Part shown: one piece after another, positions 8,719-17,503 of the stretch | How positions within the stretch are numbered: the first letter of the stretch is position 1 | How the letters are laid out: each line of letters opens with the position of its first letter | DNA from: Tenacibaculum sp. SZ-18 | Lineage (GTDB): Bacteria; Bacteroidota; Bacteroidia; Flavobacteriales; Flavobacteriaceae | Length of the DNA stretch: 64,000 nt | Direction: 5' to 3' | Assembly: GCF_002813915.1 (NCBI RefSeq) | Contig: NZ_CP019335.1 | Span: forward strand, 1,781,777 to 1,845,776 | Position numbers and translations under genes: made by a program | The notes under the pieces: generated by a model | Database searches by the model: none | Seen by the model: the letters and a program-made list of their open reading frames with translations, nothing else | What the model was told of the DNA's origin: nothing

Positions 8719-10278
8719 ATGGCATCATCAACCAAACTTAAAAAACGAATTTTATTCCTTGCTCTTTTTGCAACCGGATTATCTGGGATTGTGGCTGAGT
8801 ATTGTTTTGCCACATTATCTACATATTTTATTGGTGATTCAGTAAAGCAATGGTCTATAATAATTTCATTGATGCTTTTTAGCATGGGATTAGGTAGTAG
8901 AATTACTAAATCGTTCGATGGGAATGTATTTAAATTGTTCATTTATACCGAATTTACATTATCTATCTTGGTTTCCTTTTCGGCTGTTACGACTTATTAT
9001 TTAGCTACTCAGGTGGAGTATATTTCGATTTACATTTATTCAATGGCTATTCTAACAGGAATGCTAATAGGAATGGAATTACCTCTTGCTATGAGGCTTA
9101 ATAAAGATTTTCAGTCTTTAAAATTAAACGTAGCTAATATCTTGGAAAAAGATTACTACGGAAGTTTAATTGGCGGGTTATTTTTTGTTTTTATTGGTTT
9201 ACCCTATTTAGGATTATCTCATACTCCATTTATACTTGGTTTTATCAATTTAATGGTTGCCATTTTATTACTCTTTATCTTTAAAAACAAACTCAAAAAG
9301 AAGGAAAAAAACACTTTATATAGTGCAGCTGGATTTATAGTTGTTCTTTTAATTATCGGTACTCTACTTTCTAGTAAAATCATTCTTTACGGAGAACAAA
9401 CAAAATATAAAGACAAAATTGTATTTCAAGAACAATCCATATATCAAAAAATAGTAGTCACCAAATGGAAAAAGGATTACTGGCTGTATTTGAATGATAA
9501 TTTACAATTTTCAACATTTGATGAACCATTATATCATGAAGTGTTAGTTCACCCAATAATGCAAATCCTGAATAAACCGAGGAACATACTTATTCTCGGT
9601 GGTGGTGACGGTTGTGCTGCTAGAGAACTTTTGAAATATCCATCTATCAATAAGATTACTTTGGTCGATTTAGACAAGAAACTAACTGATCTATTTGTTA
9701 ATGAACCAGAACTAACTAACATTAACAATAACTCATTAACGAATTCGAAAGTACAAATCATAAATACAGATGGTTTCAAATATGTAAGTGAAACTCAATA
9801 TTTTTTTGATTTGATAATTATTGATCTACCTGATCCAAGAAATGTAGAATTAGCACGCTTATATTCTAAGGAATTTTATGAGTTATGTAGGTTAAAATTA
9901 ATTCCAAACGGTGGTTTAATTACACAAGCAGGAAGTCCGTATTATACACCATACGCGTTTAAATGTATTCAACAAACAATGAATCAGGCAAACTTTAGTG
10001 TTTTACCGATTCATAATCAAATTTTATCTATGGGCGAATGGGGTTGGATTTTAGGAACTAAAGCACCTCTTTCAAAAGATGAAATGATTAACAGGTTAGG
10101 AAATTTTGATGAATCTGTAATTTCAACCAAATGGTTGAATTCTGATAGTATGAGTTTAATAACGTCATTTGGAAAGGGTTTTTATAGTAAAACAAAGTTA
10201 GATTCACTTGAAACGAATCAAATCAGTAATCCTGTATTGTATCATTATTATAACAAAGGAAACTGGGATATTTATTAA
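8719..10278 (+). CDS. Membrane-anchored spermidine synthase-like aminopropyltransferase
   Basis: This 519-residue fusion has an N-terminal membrane domain of about six to seven helices (10-220) and a C-terminal Rossmann domain of the polyamine aminopropyltransferase family. The nucleotide motif GGGDG is at 294-298, the acidic substrate motif DLPDP at 369-373, and DEPLYHE at 268-274 matches the family's DE..YHE segment. The first Asp of DLPDP is the expected catalytic residue. It should transfer aminopropyl from decarboxylated SAM, which the next gene (speD) would supply. The acceptor is unknown; putrescine is only the default guess. Confidence 0.8.
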   Translation: MASSTKLKKRILFLALFATGLSGIVAEYCFATLSTYFIGDSVKQWSIIISLMLFSMGLGSRITKSFDGNVFKLFIYTEFTLSILVSFSAVTTYYLATQVEYISIYIYSMAILTGMLIGMELPLAMRLNKDFQSLKLNVANILEKDYYGSLIGGLFFVFIGLPYLGLSHTPFILGFINLMVAILLLFIFKNKLKKKEKNTLYSAAGFIVVLLIIGTLLSSKIILYGEQTKYKDKIVFQEQSIYQKIVVTKWKKDYWLYLNDNLQFSTFDEPLYHEVLVHPIMQILNKPRNILILGGGDGCAARELLKYPSINKITLVDLDKKLTDLFVNEPELTNINNNSLTNSKVQIINTDGFKYVSETQYFFDLIIIDLPDPRNVELARLYSKEFYELCRLKLIPNGGLITQAGSPYYTPYAFKCIQQTMNQANFSVLPIHNQILSMGEWGWILGTKAPLSKDEMINRLGNFDESVISTKWLNSDSMSLITSFGKGFYSKTKLDSLETNQISNPVLYHYYNKGNWDIY

Positions 10279-10280
10279 TT

Positions 10281-10589
10281 ATGAAAAGAAAAGAAGAATA
10301 TATAGCCTTAGATGCTCAAATGTTTCATTTCGATTTATGGATTAATCAATCAAATCCTGAAAAATTGAAAACTGAAATTGCTTTAATGTTAGAAAAAAGT
10401 AAGTTTACCATTGTAAATTTTATCGAACATCATTTTCCTATAAAGGGTTATACAGCTGTTTGGCTTTTAGCAGAAAGTCATCTTGCAATTCATACCTTTC
10501 CAGACCAAGAAAAAACCTATCTACAAATAAGCAGTTGTAATAATAATAAGCTACAAATACTAAAAGAGGAATTACCAAGTTTATATTAA
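10281..10589 (+). CDS. speD: S-adenosylmethionine decarboxylase-like pyruvoyl enzyme (SpeD)
   Basis: This 102-residue protein matches the short bacterial class of SpeD, which self-cleaves to form a pyruvoyl group. The cleavage site is E65-S66 in AESHLAIHT. His71 and Cys86 sit at +5 and +20 from the serine, the same spacing as Ser63/His68/Cys83 of the Thermotoga enzyme, so processing and proton donation look intact. It starts 2 bases after the aminopropyltransferase. Some SpeD homologues have been reported to decarboxylate ornithine or arginine instead, so SAM as substrate is likely but not certain. Confidence 0.82.
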   Translation: MKRKEEYIALDAQMFHFDLWINQSNPEKLKTEIALMLEKSKFTIVNFIEHHFPIKGYTAVWLLAESHLAIHTFPDQEKTYLQISSCNNNKLQILKEELPSLY

Positions 10590-10688
10590 CTGAGTTTTAT
10601 TGTAAAATTAAAAAACGACAACGGTTTCGAAATACAGAAATACTACTTTATTACTTCATTTTTTTATTATTTCTCATTAAAAATTCAT

Positions 10689-10724
10689 GAAATCGATTTA
10701 GTTATCAACACGAAATCGATTTAG
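10689..10724. promoter_or_regulatory. Twin palindromic operator-like sites upstream of the amylase gene
   Basis: The 13-mer GAAATCGATTTAG occurs twice, at 10689-10701 and 10712-10724, exactly 23 bases apart, each holding the perfect palindrome AAATCGATTT with a central CG. The A/T-rich palindrome with central CG resembles LacI-family operators. The pair lies about 160-190 bases before the amylase start in a 290-base gap with no other gene. The regulator is unknown. Confidence 0.45.
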
Positions 10725-10879
10725 TGAGGTGCTCTTTTTTTTTCATTAAGTAATTCATAATAAATTCGTTATATAATAATGAATAATTCAACAATTAACA
10801 CTGGAAACAATAAGTATCATAAGATAAAAGTGTTAATTATTATTCCAATCAACATTTCAAATACAACAACTTAATTACA

Positions 10880-13474
10880 ATGAAAAAAAACCTAAAAAAC
10901 TTTCAATTTATTTTGCTATTCATTTTTTCCCTGAATGTTTTAGCGCAAGATGAAGATGTACTCTTCCAAGCTTTTGATTGGAATGTGCAAAATCAACCAG
11001 CTGGTCAAACATGGTTCAACGTTGTTACACAAAACAGTAATGAGCTTAGCAATGCCGGTTTTGATATGATTTGGCTCCCACCTGTCAGTGATTCTGGAGC
11101 TCCTCAAGGATATCTACCACGAGAATTGTACAACTTTGATAGTGCTTACGGTACGGAGGTGCAACTACGTAACTTAATTAATACTTATCATAGCGCTGGC
11201 GTAAAAGTTATCGGAGATATTGTTATTAATCACCGTGTTGGAACTGCGGACGCTGTTACTTTTACCAACCCGGCATGGCCAACTACTTTCATTACGGCAG
11301 ATGACGAAGGTAGAAACTTTGTCAATTTCCCAGTGCAATTTAGTATAAATAATGATTATTTCCCTGGTACTGCACTGAAAGCTGATGGCTCTAACGGAAC
11401 CTATGGACCTGCAAGAGACTTAGATCATTATAATCCTGCAGTTCGTCAAGAAATCAAAAACTGGATGAATTTCCTTAAAAACGACCTTGGATTTGATGGT
11501 TGGAGATATGACTTTGTACATGGTTATGATCCAATATTCAATAAGGAATATAATGATGCTACAAATCCATACTTCGCAGTAGGAGAATTACTAGAGAGTA
11601 GTAGAGTTCAAACGAATAATTGGGTTAATTTTACGCAACAATCTTCTTCTGCTTTTGATTTCAATACAAAAGTTACATTACAAAATGCTTTTCGAGATAA
11701 TAACCTTTCTTATTTAAGAGATGGTGGTGGGAACCCTTCGGGTATGATTGGTATCAACCCAGCAAAATCTGTTACTTTTTTAGATAATCATGATACTGGA
11801 GCTGCACAGCAATGTTGTGGACCAGGTTATGTTTTTCCAGGTGGAGAAACAAACTTACGCAAAGGATACGCTTATATTTTAACACATCCAGGAAATCCAA
11901 TGGTATTTTGGACTCATTACTTTGATACTGGGATAGGAGTTAGAAACGCTATTAAAGATTTAATAGCAATTAGAAAAGACACAAGGATATTTGCAGGATC
12001 ATCTATTAACATTGTGGAAGCCCGCAATGATTTATACGCAGCTTATATAGACGGAAGAAATGGGACTATTGCTATGAAATTAGGTAGTGGAAACTGGGCT
12101 CCAAACGGAACTGGATGGATATTAAGAACATCTGGAACGGATTATGCAGTTTGGACTCAAGGCGGAACTCCTCCTCCTCCTCCAACACAAGTTGATCCTT
12201 TTACGGTAAACTTCAAAAAACCAAACTCTTGGAATAATAATGTGAATGTATATTTATTTGATGCATCTAGCAATGCAATCATTCCAGGAACAGCTGCTTG
12301 GCCTGGACAATCTATGACCAATATTGCTGGAACTCCATGGTACTCATTCCAAGTTAGTCCTCCTCAAGGTGTTGCCGCTGAAAATATTCGAGTAATTTTT
12401 AATGATGGAAGTAACCAAACAGATGATTTAAGTCGAAGTACAGATGGTTGGTATGATAATGGAACTTGGACAAATAATTGTCCTCTTGATTGCACTAGTA
12501 CTCCTCCGCCGCCGCCTACAGGAAATGTTACTTATCAATTTAAAAAACCAAGTAACTGGAGCTCTAATATAAATGTTTATTTCTTCGATGCTTCTAGCAA
12601 CTCTACAATTTCTGGAACTCAGGGATGGCCGGGCCAGACTATGTCAAATATTTCTGGAACACCTTGGTACGCATATACTTTAAATGTTCCTTCAGGTACT
12701 TCTCCAGATAATATAAGAGTAATATTTAATGATGGATCCAATCAAACAGATGATTTAGCAAGAGGAACTGATGGTTGGTACGATAAGGGAACTTGGACAA
12801 GTAATTGCTCTTCTGACTGTACCAATACACCTCCTCCTCCAACGAATACAGTTACAATAAACTTTTTAAGAACTTCTTCTTGGGGAAATACAGTGAACGC
12901 ATATTTATTTAATAGAGCTTCAAATACAACTCTTTCTGGTACTCCAGGATGGCCTGGCCAACAAATGAATAACGAAACAAACTGGTCTAATTATACATTT
13001 ACTGTTCCTAGTGGAGTTTCGTCAAATAATATTGGTGTTGTTTTTAATAATGGAAATGGACAACAAACAGTTGATTTAACAAGAGGAACTGATGGTTGGT
13101 TTAGAATTACTGGAACTAGCAATGGAAAATCGACTGGTGTATGGACAGATAATTGCTCTACAAACTGTACTTCTTCAAGAAGTTCAGCAAATTCAAAAAC
13201 CGAATTATCTATTTTAGACAATGTTTCGATTGCTCCAAACCCTATTAGAAATAAATCAAATCTTTATATTTCTACTAGTCGAAACGGAACTTTAAAAGTG
13301 AGTATTTCTAACATACTCGGACAAACTAAAGTTATTTTTAATAGTGAAAAACAAAAAGGAAATCATAGAATTGAATTATCCAATTCAGATTTTGGTGCTA
13401 AAGGTATTTACATCATTAATACAACATTAAATGATGCTCCAATATCGAAGCCTATAAAAATTATTAAACAGTAA
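10880..13474 (+). CDS. Secreted alpha-amylase (GH13) with three starch-binding modules and T9SS tail
   Basis: This 864-residue enzyme hydrolyses alpha-1,4 glucans outside the cell. Residues 1-22 are a signal peptide. The GH13 barrel has region I DIVINH (113-118), the nucleophile D211 in GWRYDF, acid/base E236 in VGELLES and D305 in LDNHD. Three CBM26-like modules (about 438-535, 548-645 and 656-763) follow, each preceded by a run of prolines. Residues about 778-864 form a type A T9SS sorting domain (APNP start, KGIYIIN end). The gene stands alone, not in a SusCD locus. Twin palindromes upstream suggest sugar-dependent control. Confidence 0.92.
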   Translation: MKKNLKNFQFILLFIFSLNVLAQDEDVLFQAFDWNVQNQPAGQTWFNVVTQNSNELSNAGFDMIWLPPVSDSGAPQGYLPRELYNFDSAYGTEVQLRNLINTYHSAGVKVIGDIVINHRVGTADAVTFTNPAWPTTFITADDEGRNFVNFPVQFSINNDYFPGTALKADGSNGTYGPARDLDHYNPAVRQEIKNWMNFLKNDLGFDGWRYDFVHGYDPIFNKEYNDATNPYFAVGELLESSRVQTNNWVNFTQQSSSAFDFNTKVTLQNAFRDNNLSYLRDGGGNPSGMIGINPAKSVTFLDNHDTGAAQQCCGPGYVFPGGETNLRKGYAYILTHPGNPMVFWTHYFDTGIGVRNAIKDLIAIRKDTRIFAGSSINIVEARNDLYAAYIDGRNGTIAMKLGSGNWAPNGTGWILRTSGTDYAVWTQGGTPPPPPTQVDPFTVNFKKPNSWNNNVNVYLFDASSNAIIPGTAAWPGQSMTNIAGTPWYSFQVSPPQGVAAENIRVIFNDGSNQTDDLSRSTDGWYDNGTWTNNCPLDCTSTPPPPPTGNVTYQFKKPSNWSSNINVYFFDASSNSTISGTQGWPGQTMSNISGTPWYAYTLNVPSGTSPDNIRVIFNDGSNQTDDLARGTDGWYDKGTWTSNCSSDCTNTPPPPTNTVTINFLRTSSWGNTVNAYLFNRASNTTLSGTPGWPGQQMNNETNWSNYTFTVPSGVSSNNIGVVFNNGNGQQTVDLTRGTDGWFRITGTSNGKSTGVWTDNCSTNCTSSRSSANSKTELSILDNVSIAPNPIRNKSNLYISTSRNGTLKVSISNILGQTKVIFNSEKQKGNHRIELSNSDFGAKGIYIINTTLNDAPISKPIKIIKQ
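12191..13168 (+). repeat. Three tandem starch-binding module repeats inside the amylase gene
   Basis: Three copies of about 300 bases encode the modules at 12191-12484, 12521-12814 and 12845-13168. Copies 1 and 2 are the closest (shared IRVIFNDGSNQTDDL and TDGWYD), while copy 3 is more divergent and has an insertion near GTSNGK. They look like internal duplication within the gene. Each linker is a short proline run of 4-5 residues. Confidence 0.8.
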
Positions 13475-13506
13475 TAGTTCGTTTAATATTTAAGTAATCC
13501 CTAAAG

Positions 13507-13538
13507 AAAAACCGGTAGTTATGAAACTACCGGTTTTT
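13507..13538. terminator. Bidirectional terminator between amylase and glyA
   Basis: A 14-base perfect stem (13507-13520 with 13525-13538) with loop ATGA has an A-run on the left and a T-run on the right. It sits between the convergent stops of the amylase and glyA genes. Confidence 0.85.
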
Positions 13539-13568
13539 TACTAAATATATTTTAAGACTTGCTTATGA

Positions 13569-14843
13569 TTACATTACAAATAGTCTTCTTTGGTGCATTA
13601 AGTCATACACCTTTTCTCCAATTCCATGTAATTTTTCTTCATTTTCAGCATTTTGAATTGCTTCGTCAATTAAATTAACAACAGCTTCCATATCTTCTTC
13701 TACCAAACCTCTTGTAGTGATAGCAGGAGTACCTATTCTAATACCCGAGGTTACAAATGGAGATTCTGTATCAAACGGCACCATATTTTTATTAACCGTA
13801 ATTTCAGCCTTACCTAAAGCAATTTCAGCATCTTTGCCTGTTATATTTTTATTCCTCAGGTCTATTAACATCATATGGTTATCTGTTCCTCCTGAAATAA
13901 TATCGTATCCTCTTTTTACAAAAGCCGCTGCCATCGCTTGAGCATTTGCTCTTACTTGAATTTGATACTCTAAGAATTCATCTGTTAGCGCTTCTCCAAA
14001 AGCTACTGCTTTAGCAGCAATAACATGTTCTAACGGTCCACCTTGGTTTCCAGGAAAAACCGCTCCGTTTAATAAGGTAGACATTTTCTTTAATTTTCCA
14101 CTCTTTAACTTTAGTCCAAATGGATTTTCAAAGTCTTTCCCAATCATAATCATACCACCTCGAGGACCTCTCAATGTCTTGTGAGTAGTTGTTGTCACGA
14201 TATGACAATGTGGTAATGGATCATTTAAAATACCTTTCGCGATTAAACCTGATGGATGAGAAATGTCTGCTAATAAGATAGCTCCAACACTATCCGCTAC
14301 TTCACGGATAAGTTTAAAATCCATATCTCTTGAATAAGCAGATGCTCCAGCAATAATCATTTTTGGTTTATGCTTTTGAGCTTGTTCTTTTAACTGATCA
14401 TAATCTATTAATCCAGTTTCTTTATTAACACCGTAAAATACAGGATTATATAATTTACCTGAGAAGTTTACTGGTGAACCATGCGTTAAATGTCCACCGT
14501 GTGCTAAATCAAAACCTAAAATTGTATCACCTGGTTTTAGGCAAGCGGCAAAAACAGCAGTATTCGCTTGACTTCCAGAATGAGGTTGTACGTTTACATA
14601 TTCTGCTCCAAACAATTCTTTAGCTCTATCAATTGCGATTTGTTCAACTACATCTACAATCTCACATCCTCCATAATAACGCTTACCAGGATATCCTTCT
14701 GCATATTTATTAGTTAAAATAGAACCCTGAGCTTCCATTACTTGCTCACTAACAAAATTTTCTGAGGCAATCAACTCTAATCCATTAAGTTGTCGTTCTT
14801 TTTCATCTCTAATTAAATCAAAAATTTGATGATCTTTTTGCAT
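13569..14843 (-). CDS. glyA: Serine hydroxymethyltransferase
   Basis: This 424-residue PLP enzyme interconverts serine and glycine with tetrahydrofolate. The N-terminal [13 protein letters not shown] segment, YPGKRYYGG and the PLP-lysine motif [14 protein letters not shown] are intact and the length is standard. It starts 28 bases after the stop of the LETM1-like gene on the same strand, so it may be read from the same transcript as well as from its own promoter. Confidence 0.97.
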   Translation of the reverse strand: MQKDHQIFDLIRDEKERQLNGLELIASENFVSEQVMEAQGSILTNKYAEGYPGKRYYGGCEIVDVVEQIAIDRAKELFGAEYVNVQPHSGSQANTAVFAACLKPGDTILGFDLAHGGHLTHGSPVNFSGKLYNPVFYGVNKETGLIDYDQLKEQAQKHKPKMIIAGASAYSRDMDFKLIREVADSVGAILLADISHPSGLIAKGILNDPLPHCHIVTTTTHKTLRGPRGGMIMIGKDFENPFGLKLKSGKLKKMSTLLNGAVFPGNQGGPLEHVIAAKAVAFGEALTDEFLEYQIQVRANAQAMAAAFVKRGYDIISGGTDNHMMLIDLRNKNITGKDAEIALGKAEITVNKNMVPFDTESPFVTSGIRIGTPAITTRGLVEEDMEAVVNLIDEAIQNAENEEKLHGIGEKVYDLMHQRRLFVM

Positions 14844-14871
14844 TGTGTGTTGTGTGTTTTTATTCCCAGAT

Positions 14872-15180
14872 TTACACTTCTGGGGTATTAAATTTCTCTG
14901 AATTATCTTTTCTAAATGAACTTGGTAAAATTGTAGGAATCAATTTAATAAGCAAAGGTAATAAAAGTGCTCCACCTGGTAACATAAAAACTGTAAAAGC
15001 AGGAATAGCTTTACAAATGTCTAATGTTTGTTCTTTAATCTTGTCCTTCTCCTCGTCGGTTAACTGAGTAGTAATTGATTTCTTTAATAAAAAAATAAGT
15101 TCTTTACTTTCTTCAAGCTCTTCTGCAAACCGAGCTTTATTCTTTTCTAATAAAGACTTTATTTCATCTACAGAATTCAT
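14872..15180 (-). CDS. Small LETM1-like domain protein
   Basis: This 102-residue protein has a charged helical N-terminus (1-50) and then a segment resembling the core of mitochondrial LETM1: [20 protein letters not shown] (59-78) followed by [10 protein letters not shown] (80-89). In LETM1 this region combines a membrane segment with the ribosome-binding domain. The bacterial version is much shorter and its function is unproven. Its start codon overlaps the last base of the proline dehydrogenase gene, so the two are translationally coupled. Confidence in the family is moderate, since it rests on one motif. Confidence 0.6.
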   Translation of the reverse strand: MNSVDEIKSLLEKNKARFAEELEESKELIFLLKKSITTQLTDEEKDKIKEQTLDICKAIPAFTVFMLPGGALLLPLLIKLIPTILPSSFRKDNSEKFNTPEV

Positions 15181-16343
15181 TATACTTTTCTACGTTTTTT
15201 TTCAGTTTTAATTAGGTTTAACTCTCTCGAAGTTTGCCCTTCAACAGAAGTATTTTCTTCAGCTCTTCGAATTAAATAAGGCATCACATCTCTAACTGGA
15301 CCAAATGGAACATATTTAGCAACATTATATCCTTTCTCTGCTAAATTGAAACTTATATGATCACTCATTCCGTATAACTGACCAAACCACATTCTCTTAT
15401 CGTTCTTTTCAATATTATACTTCTCTGCTAGGCTCATTAATAAGTAAGAACTTTCTTCATTGTGAGTTCCTGCAAATAGTGCCATATTTTTATGCTCCAT
15501 CATATACAGAATCGCTTCATCGTAGTTCTTATCTGTAGCTTCTTTATTTTTACAAATTGGAGAAGGATAACCCTTTTCTTCTGCTCTTTCACGTTCTTTT
15601 TCCATGTATGCTCCTCGAACAACTTTCATTCCGATATGGAAACCCTTTTGATGTGCTCTTTGATGAAGAGATTTCAAATATTCCATACGATCATGACGAT
15701 ACATTTGAAGTGTATTAAAAACGATCGCTTTTTCTTTGTTGTAAGTTGCCATTAACTCTTCGATCAAATCATCAGCTGCATCTTGCATCCAACTTTCTTC
15801 TGCATCAATTAATAGAGGAACATCTTTATCAAAAGCTATTTTACATACCCTATGAAAACGTGCCTTGACTCTTTCCCACTCTGCGACTTCATCTGCTATT
15901 AACTCTTTGCCCTCTCCTATTTTTTGGTACAGTGCAAAACGTCCAAAACCAGTTGGCTTAAATACCGCAAAAGGAATAGAATTTTTCTCTTCAGAAAATT
16001 GGATAATTTTGACAATCTTTTCAACTGCATTATCAAAACTTTCTTCTTCCTCCTTACCTTCAACAGAGTAATCCAAAACACTATGTACATTCCCTGAATT
16101 GTACATTTTTTCGATACTTGGAATACAATCTTCCTCCGTTACACCGCCACAAAAGTGATCAAAAACAGTAGAACGAATCAAACCTTCTACAGGTAAATGC
16201 GCCTTTAATGCAAAATTTGTAACCGCCGTACCAATTTTTACCATTGGTTGACTTTGTATTAATCGAAATAAAAAGTAAGCCCTTTCTAACTCAGAATCAG
16301 ACTTCAACTTAAAAGCTACTTCAGTATTTTCAAAAAGTTTCAT
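15180..16343 (-). CDS. Proline dehydrogenase (PutA-type barrel)
   Basis: This 387-residue flavoenzyme oxidises proline to pyrroline-5-carboxylate. The PRODH barrel is visible from the N-terminal AYFLFRLIQSQP segment to the GMKVVRGAYMEKER strand, and the C-terminal YLIRRAEENTS helix carries the paired arginines that bind the proline carboxylate. It lacks the P5C dehydrogenase half of proteobacterial PutA, as is normal in Bacteroidota; a separate P5CDH is not in the window. The gene ends at the first base of the LETM1-like gene. Confidence 0.92.
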   Translation of the reverse strand: MKLFENTEVAFKLKSDSELERAYFLFRLIQSQPMVKIGTAVTNFALKAHLPVEGLIRSTVFDHFCGGVTEEDCIPSIEKMYNSGNVHSVLDYSVEGKEEEESFDNAVEKIVKIIQFSEEKNSIPFAVFKPTGFGRFALYQKIGEGKELIADEVAEWERVKARFHRVCKIAFDKDVPLLIDAEESWMQDAADDLIEELMATYNKEKAIVFNTLQMYRHDRMEYLKSLHQRAHQKGFHIGMKVVRGAYMEKERERAEEKGYPSPICKNKEATDKNYDEAILYMMEHKNMALFAGTHNEESSYLLMSLAEKYNIEKNDKRMWFGQLYGMSDHISFNLAEKGYNVAKYVPFGPVRDVMPYLIRRAEENTSVEGQTSRELNLIKTEKKRRKV

Positions 16344-16374
16344 GATTAATATTTACACGTTTATCCTTGAATAG

Positions 16375-16382
16375 CAAATATA
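16375..16382 (-). promoter_or_regulatory. Probable -7 promoter box of proline dehydrogenase
   Basis: On the minus strand TATATTTG followed by C matches TAnnTTTG and ends 31 bases before the start codon at 16343. No -33 element at normal spacing was found. Confidence 0.45.
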
Positions 16383-16444
16383 GAGGAGAACAATGAATTT
16401 CTTTTATAATTTCTATTTATTTTTACTGCTTATTTTATGAAAAC

Positions 16445-17503
16445 ATGGAAACTATTCAGGCAACTACATATCCGGTGCATTTTAACGAAAAAGCATATTT
16501 AGAATTAGCTACTTTAATAGAAAAAAAATCTTATTCCTCTATTTTTATTTTAGTAGATGATAATACCTTCGAATCTTGTTATCCGCGATTTATTCAAAAT
16601 TTACAAACAACCGCACCAATTGAAATAATTCAAATTGAACCAGGAGAAGTTCATAAGAATATTGAAACTTGTGTTAATATTTGGAATGTAATGACAGAGT
16701 TAGGTGCTGATAGAAAAAGTTTACTTATAACTCTGGGTGGTGGTGTAATTACTGATTTAGGTGGTTTTGTAGCATCTACCTTTAAACGTGGAATTGACTT
16801 TGTTAATATTCCAACAACTTTACTTTCTATGGTGGACGCTTCTGTTGGCGGAAAAACTGGAATTGATTTAGGTGTTCTAAAGAATCAGATTGGAGTATTT
16901 GCGAATCCACAAATTGTATTGATTGATCCCGATTATTTATACACACTTTCTGCAAGAGAAATAAGATCTGGAACGGCAGAAATTATTAAATATGGAATGA
17001 CACACGACATCCAATTATTCAATGAAATAAAAAATAATCCTGAGTTAAATATTATTGATTTAATTCATCGTTCAATAGAAATTAAGAACGAAGTCGTCAC
17101 AGCAGATCCAAAAGAAAAAGGGCTACGAAAAGTATTAAATTGGGGACACACAATTGGACATGGAATTGAGTCTTATTTCCTAGAAAATCCTAATAAAGAA
17201 AACCTTACTCATGGAGAAGCAATTGCTATCGGCATGGTTTGCGAAGCTTATGTTTCAAACAAAGAGTTGGGATTTGAGTTGGATAAAGTAAATGAAATAA
17301 AACGAGCTATTACTACCATTTATGGAAATATTGAAATTTTAGAAGAAGACATTAATCCGATTATTCAATTGTTAAAACACGATAAAAAAAATGAAGCTGG
17401 TATTGTTAAATTCGTTTTATTAAAAGATTATCAAGATTTTGTTATCAATGCAGAAGCTTCTGAAAGTATAATAAGAGAAAGTATTAAATACTACGTTTCT
17501 TAA
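16445..17503 (+). CDS. aroB: 3-dehydroquinate synthase
   Basis: This 352-residue NAD- and metal-dependent enzyme makes 3-dehydroquinate, the second step of the shikimate pathway. The glycine-rich LGGGVITDLGGFVASTFKRG segment, the DASVGGKTGIDLG motif and the metal-binding histidines in NWGHTIGHGIE and LTHGEA are present. It is divergent from the proline dehydrogenase gene and its last four bases overlap the tail of bshA on the opposite strand. Confidence 0.96.
   Translation: METIQATTYPVHFNEKAYLELATLIEKKSYSSIFILVDDNTFESCYPRFIQNLQTTAPIEIIQIEPGEVHKNIETCVNIWNVMTELGADRKSLLITLGGGVITDLGGFVASTFKRGIDFVNIPTTLLSMVDASVGGKTGIDLGVLKNQIGVFANPQIVLIDPDYLYTLSAREIRSGTAEIIKYGMTHDIQLFNEIKNNPELNIIDLIHRSIEIKNEVVTADPKEKGLRKVLNWGHTIGHGIESYFLENPNKENLTHGEAIAIGMVCEAYVSNKELGFELDKVNEIKRAITTIYGNIEILEEDINPIIQLLKHDKKNEAGIVKFVLLKDYQDFVINAEASESIIRESIKYYVS

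Noticed and set aside
10689..10724. Assigning the LacI-family gene at 56772 as regulator of the amylase palindromes
   Set aside because: The genes are 46 kb apart and nothing in the sequence links them; LacI paralogues are common.
12191..13168. Tandem DNA repeat or CRISPR-like array
   Set aside because: The repeats are in-frame protein modules of about 100 residues with proline linkers, not short spaced repeats.
16344..16444. Hidden small gene between proline dehydrogenase and aroB
   Set aside because: Only promoter-like sequence is seen; no frame with a start and meaningful length exists.
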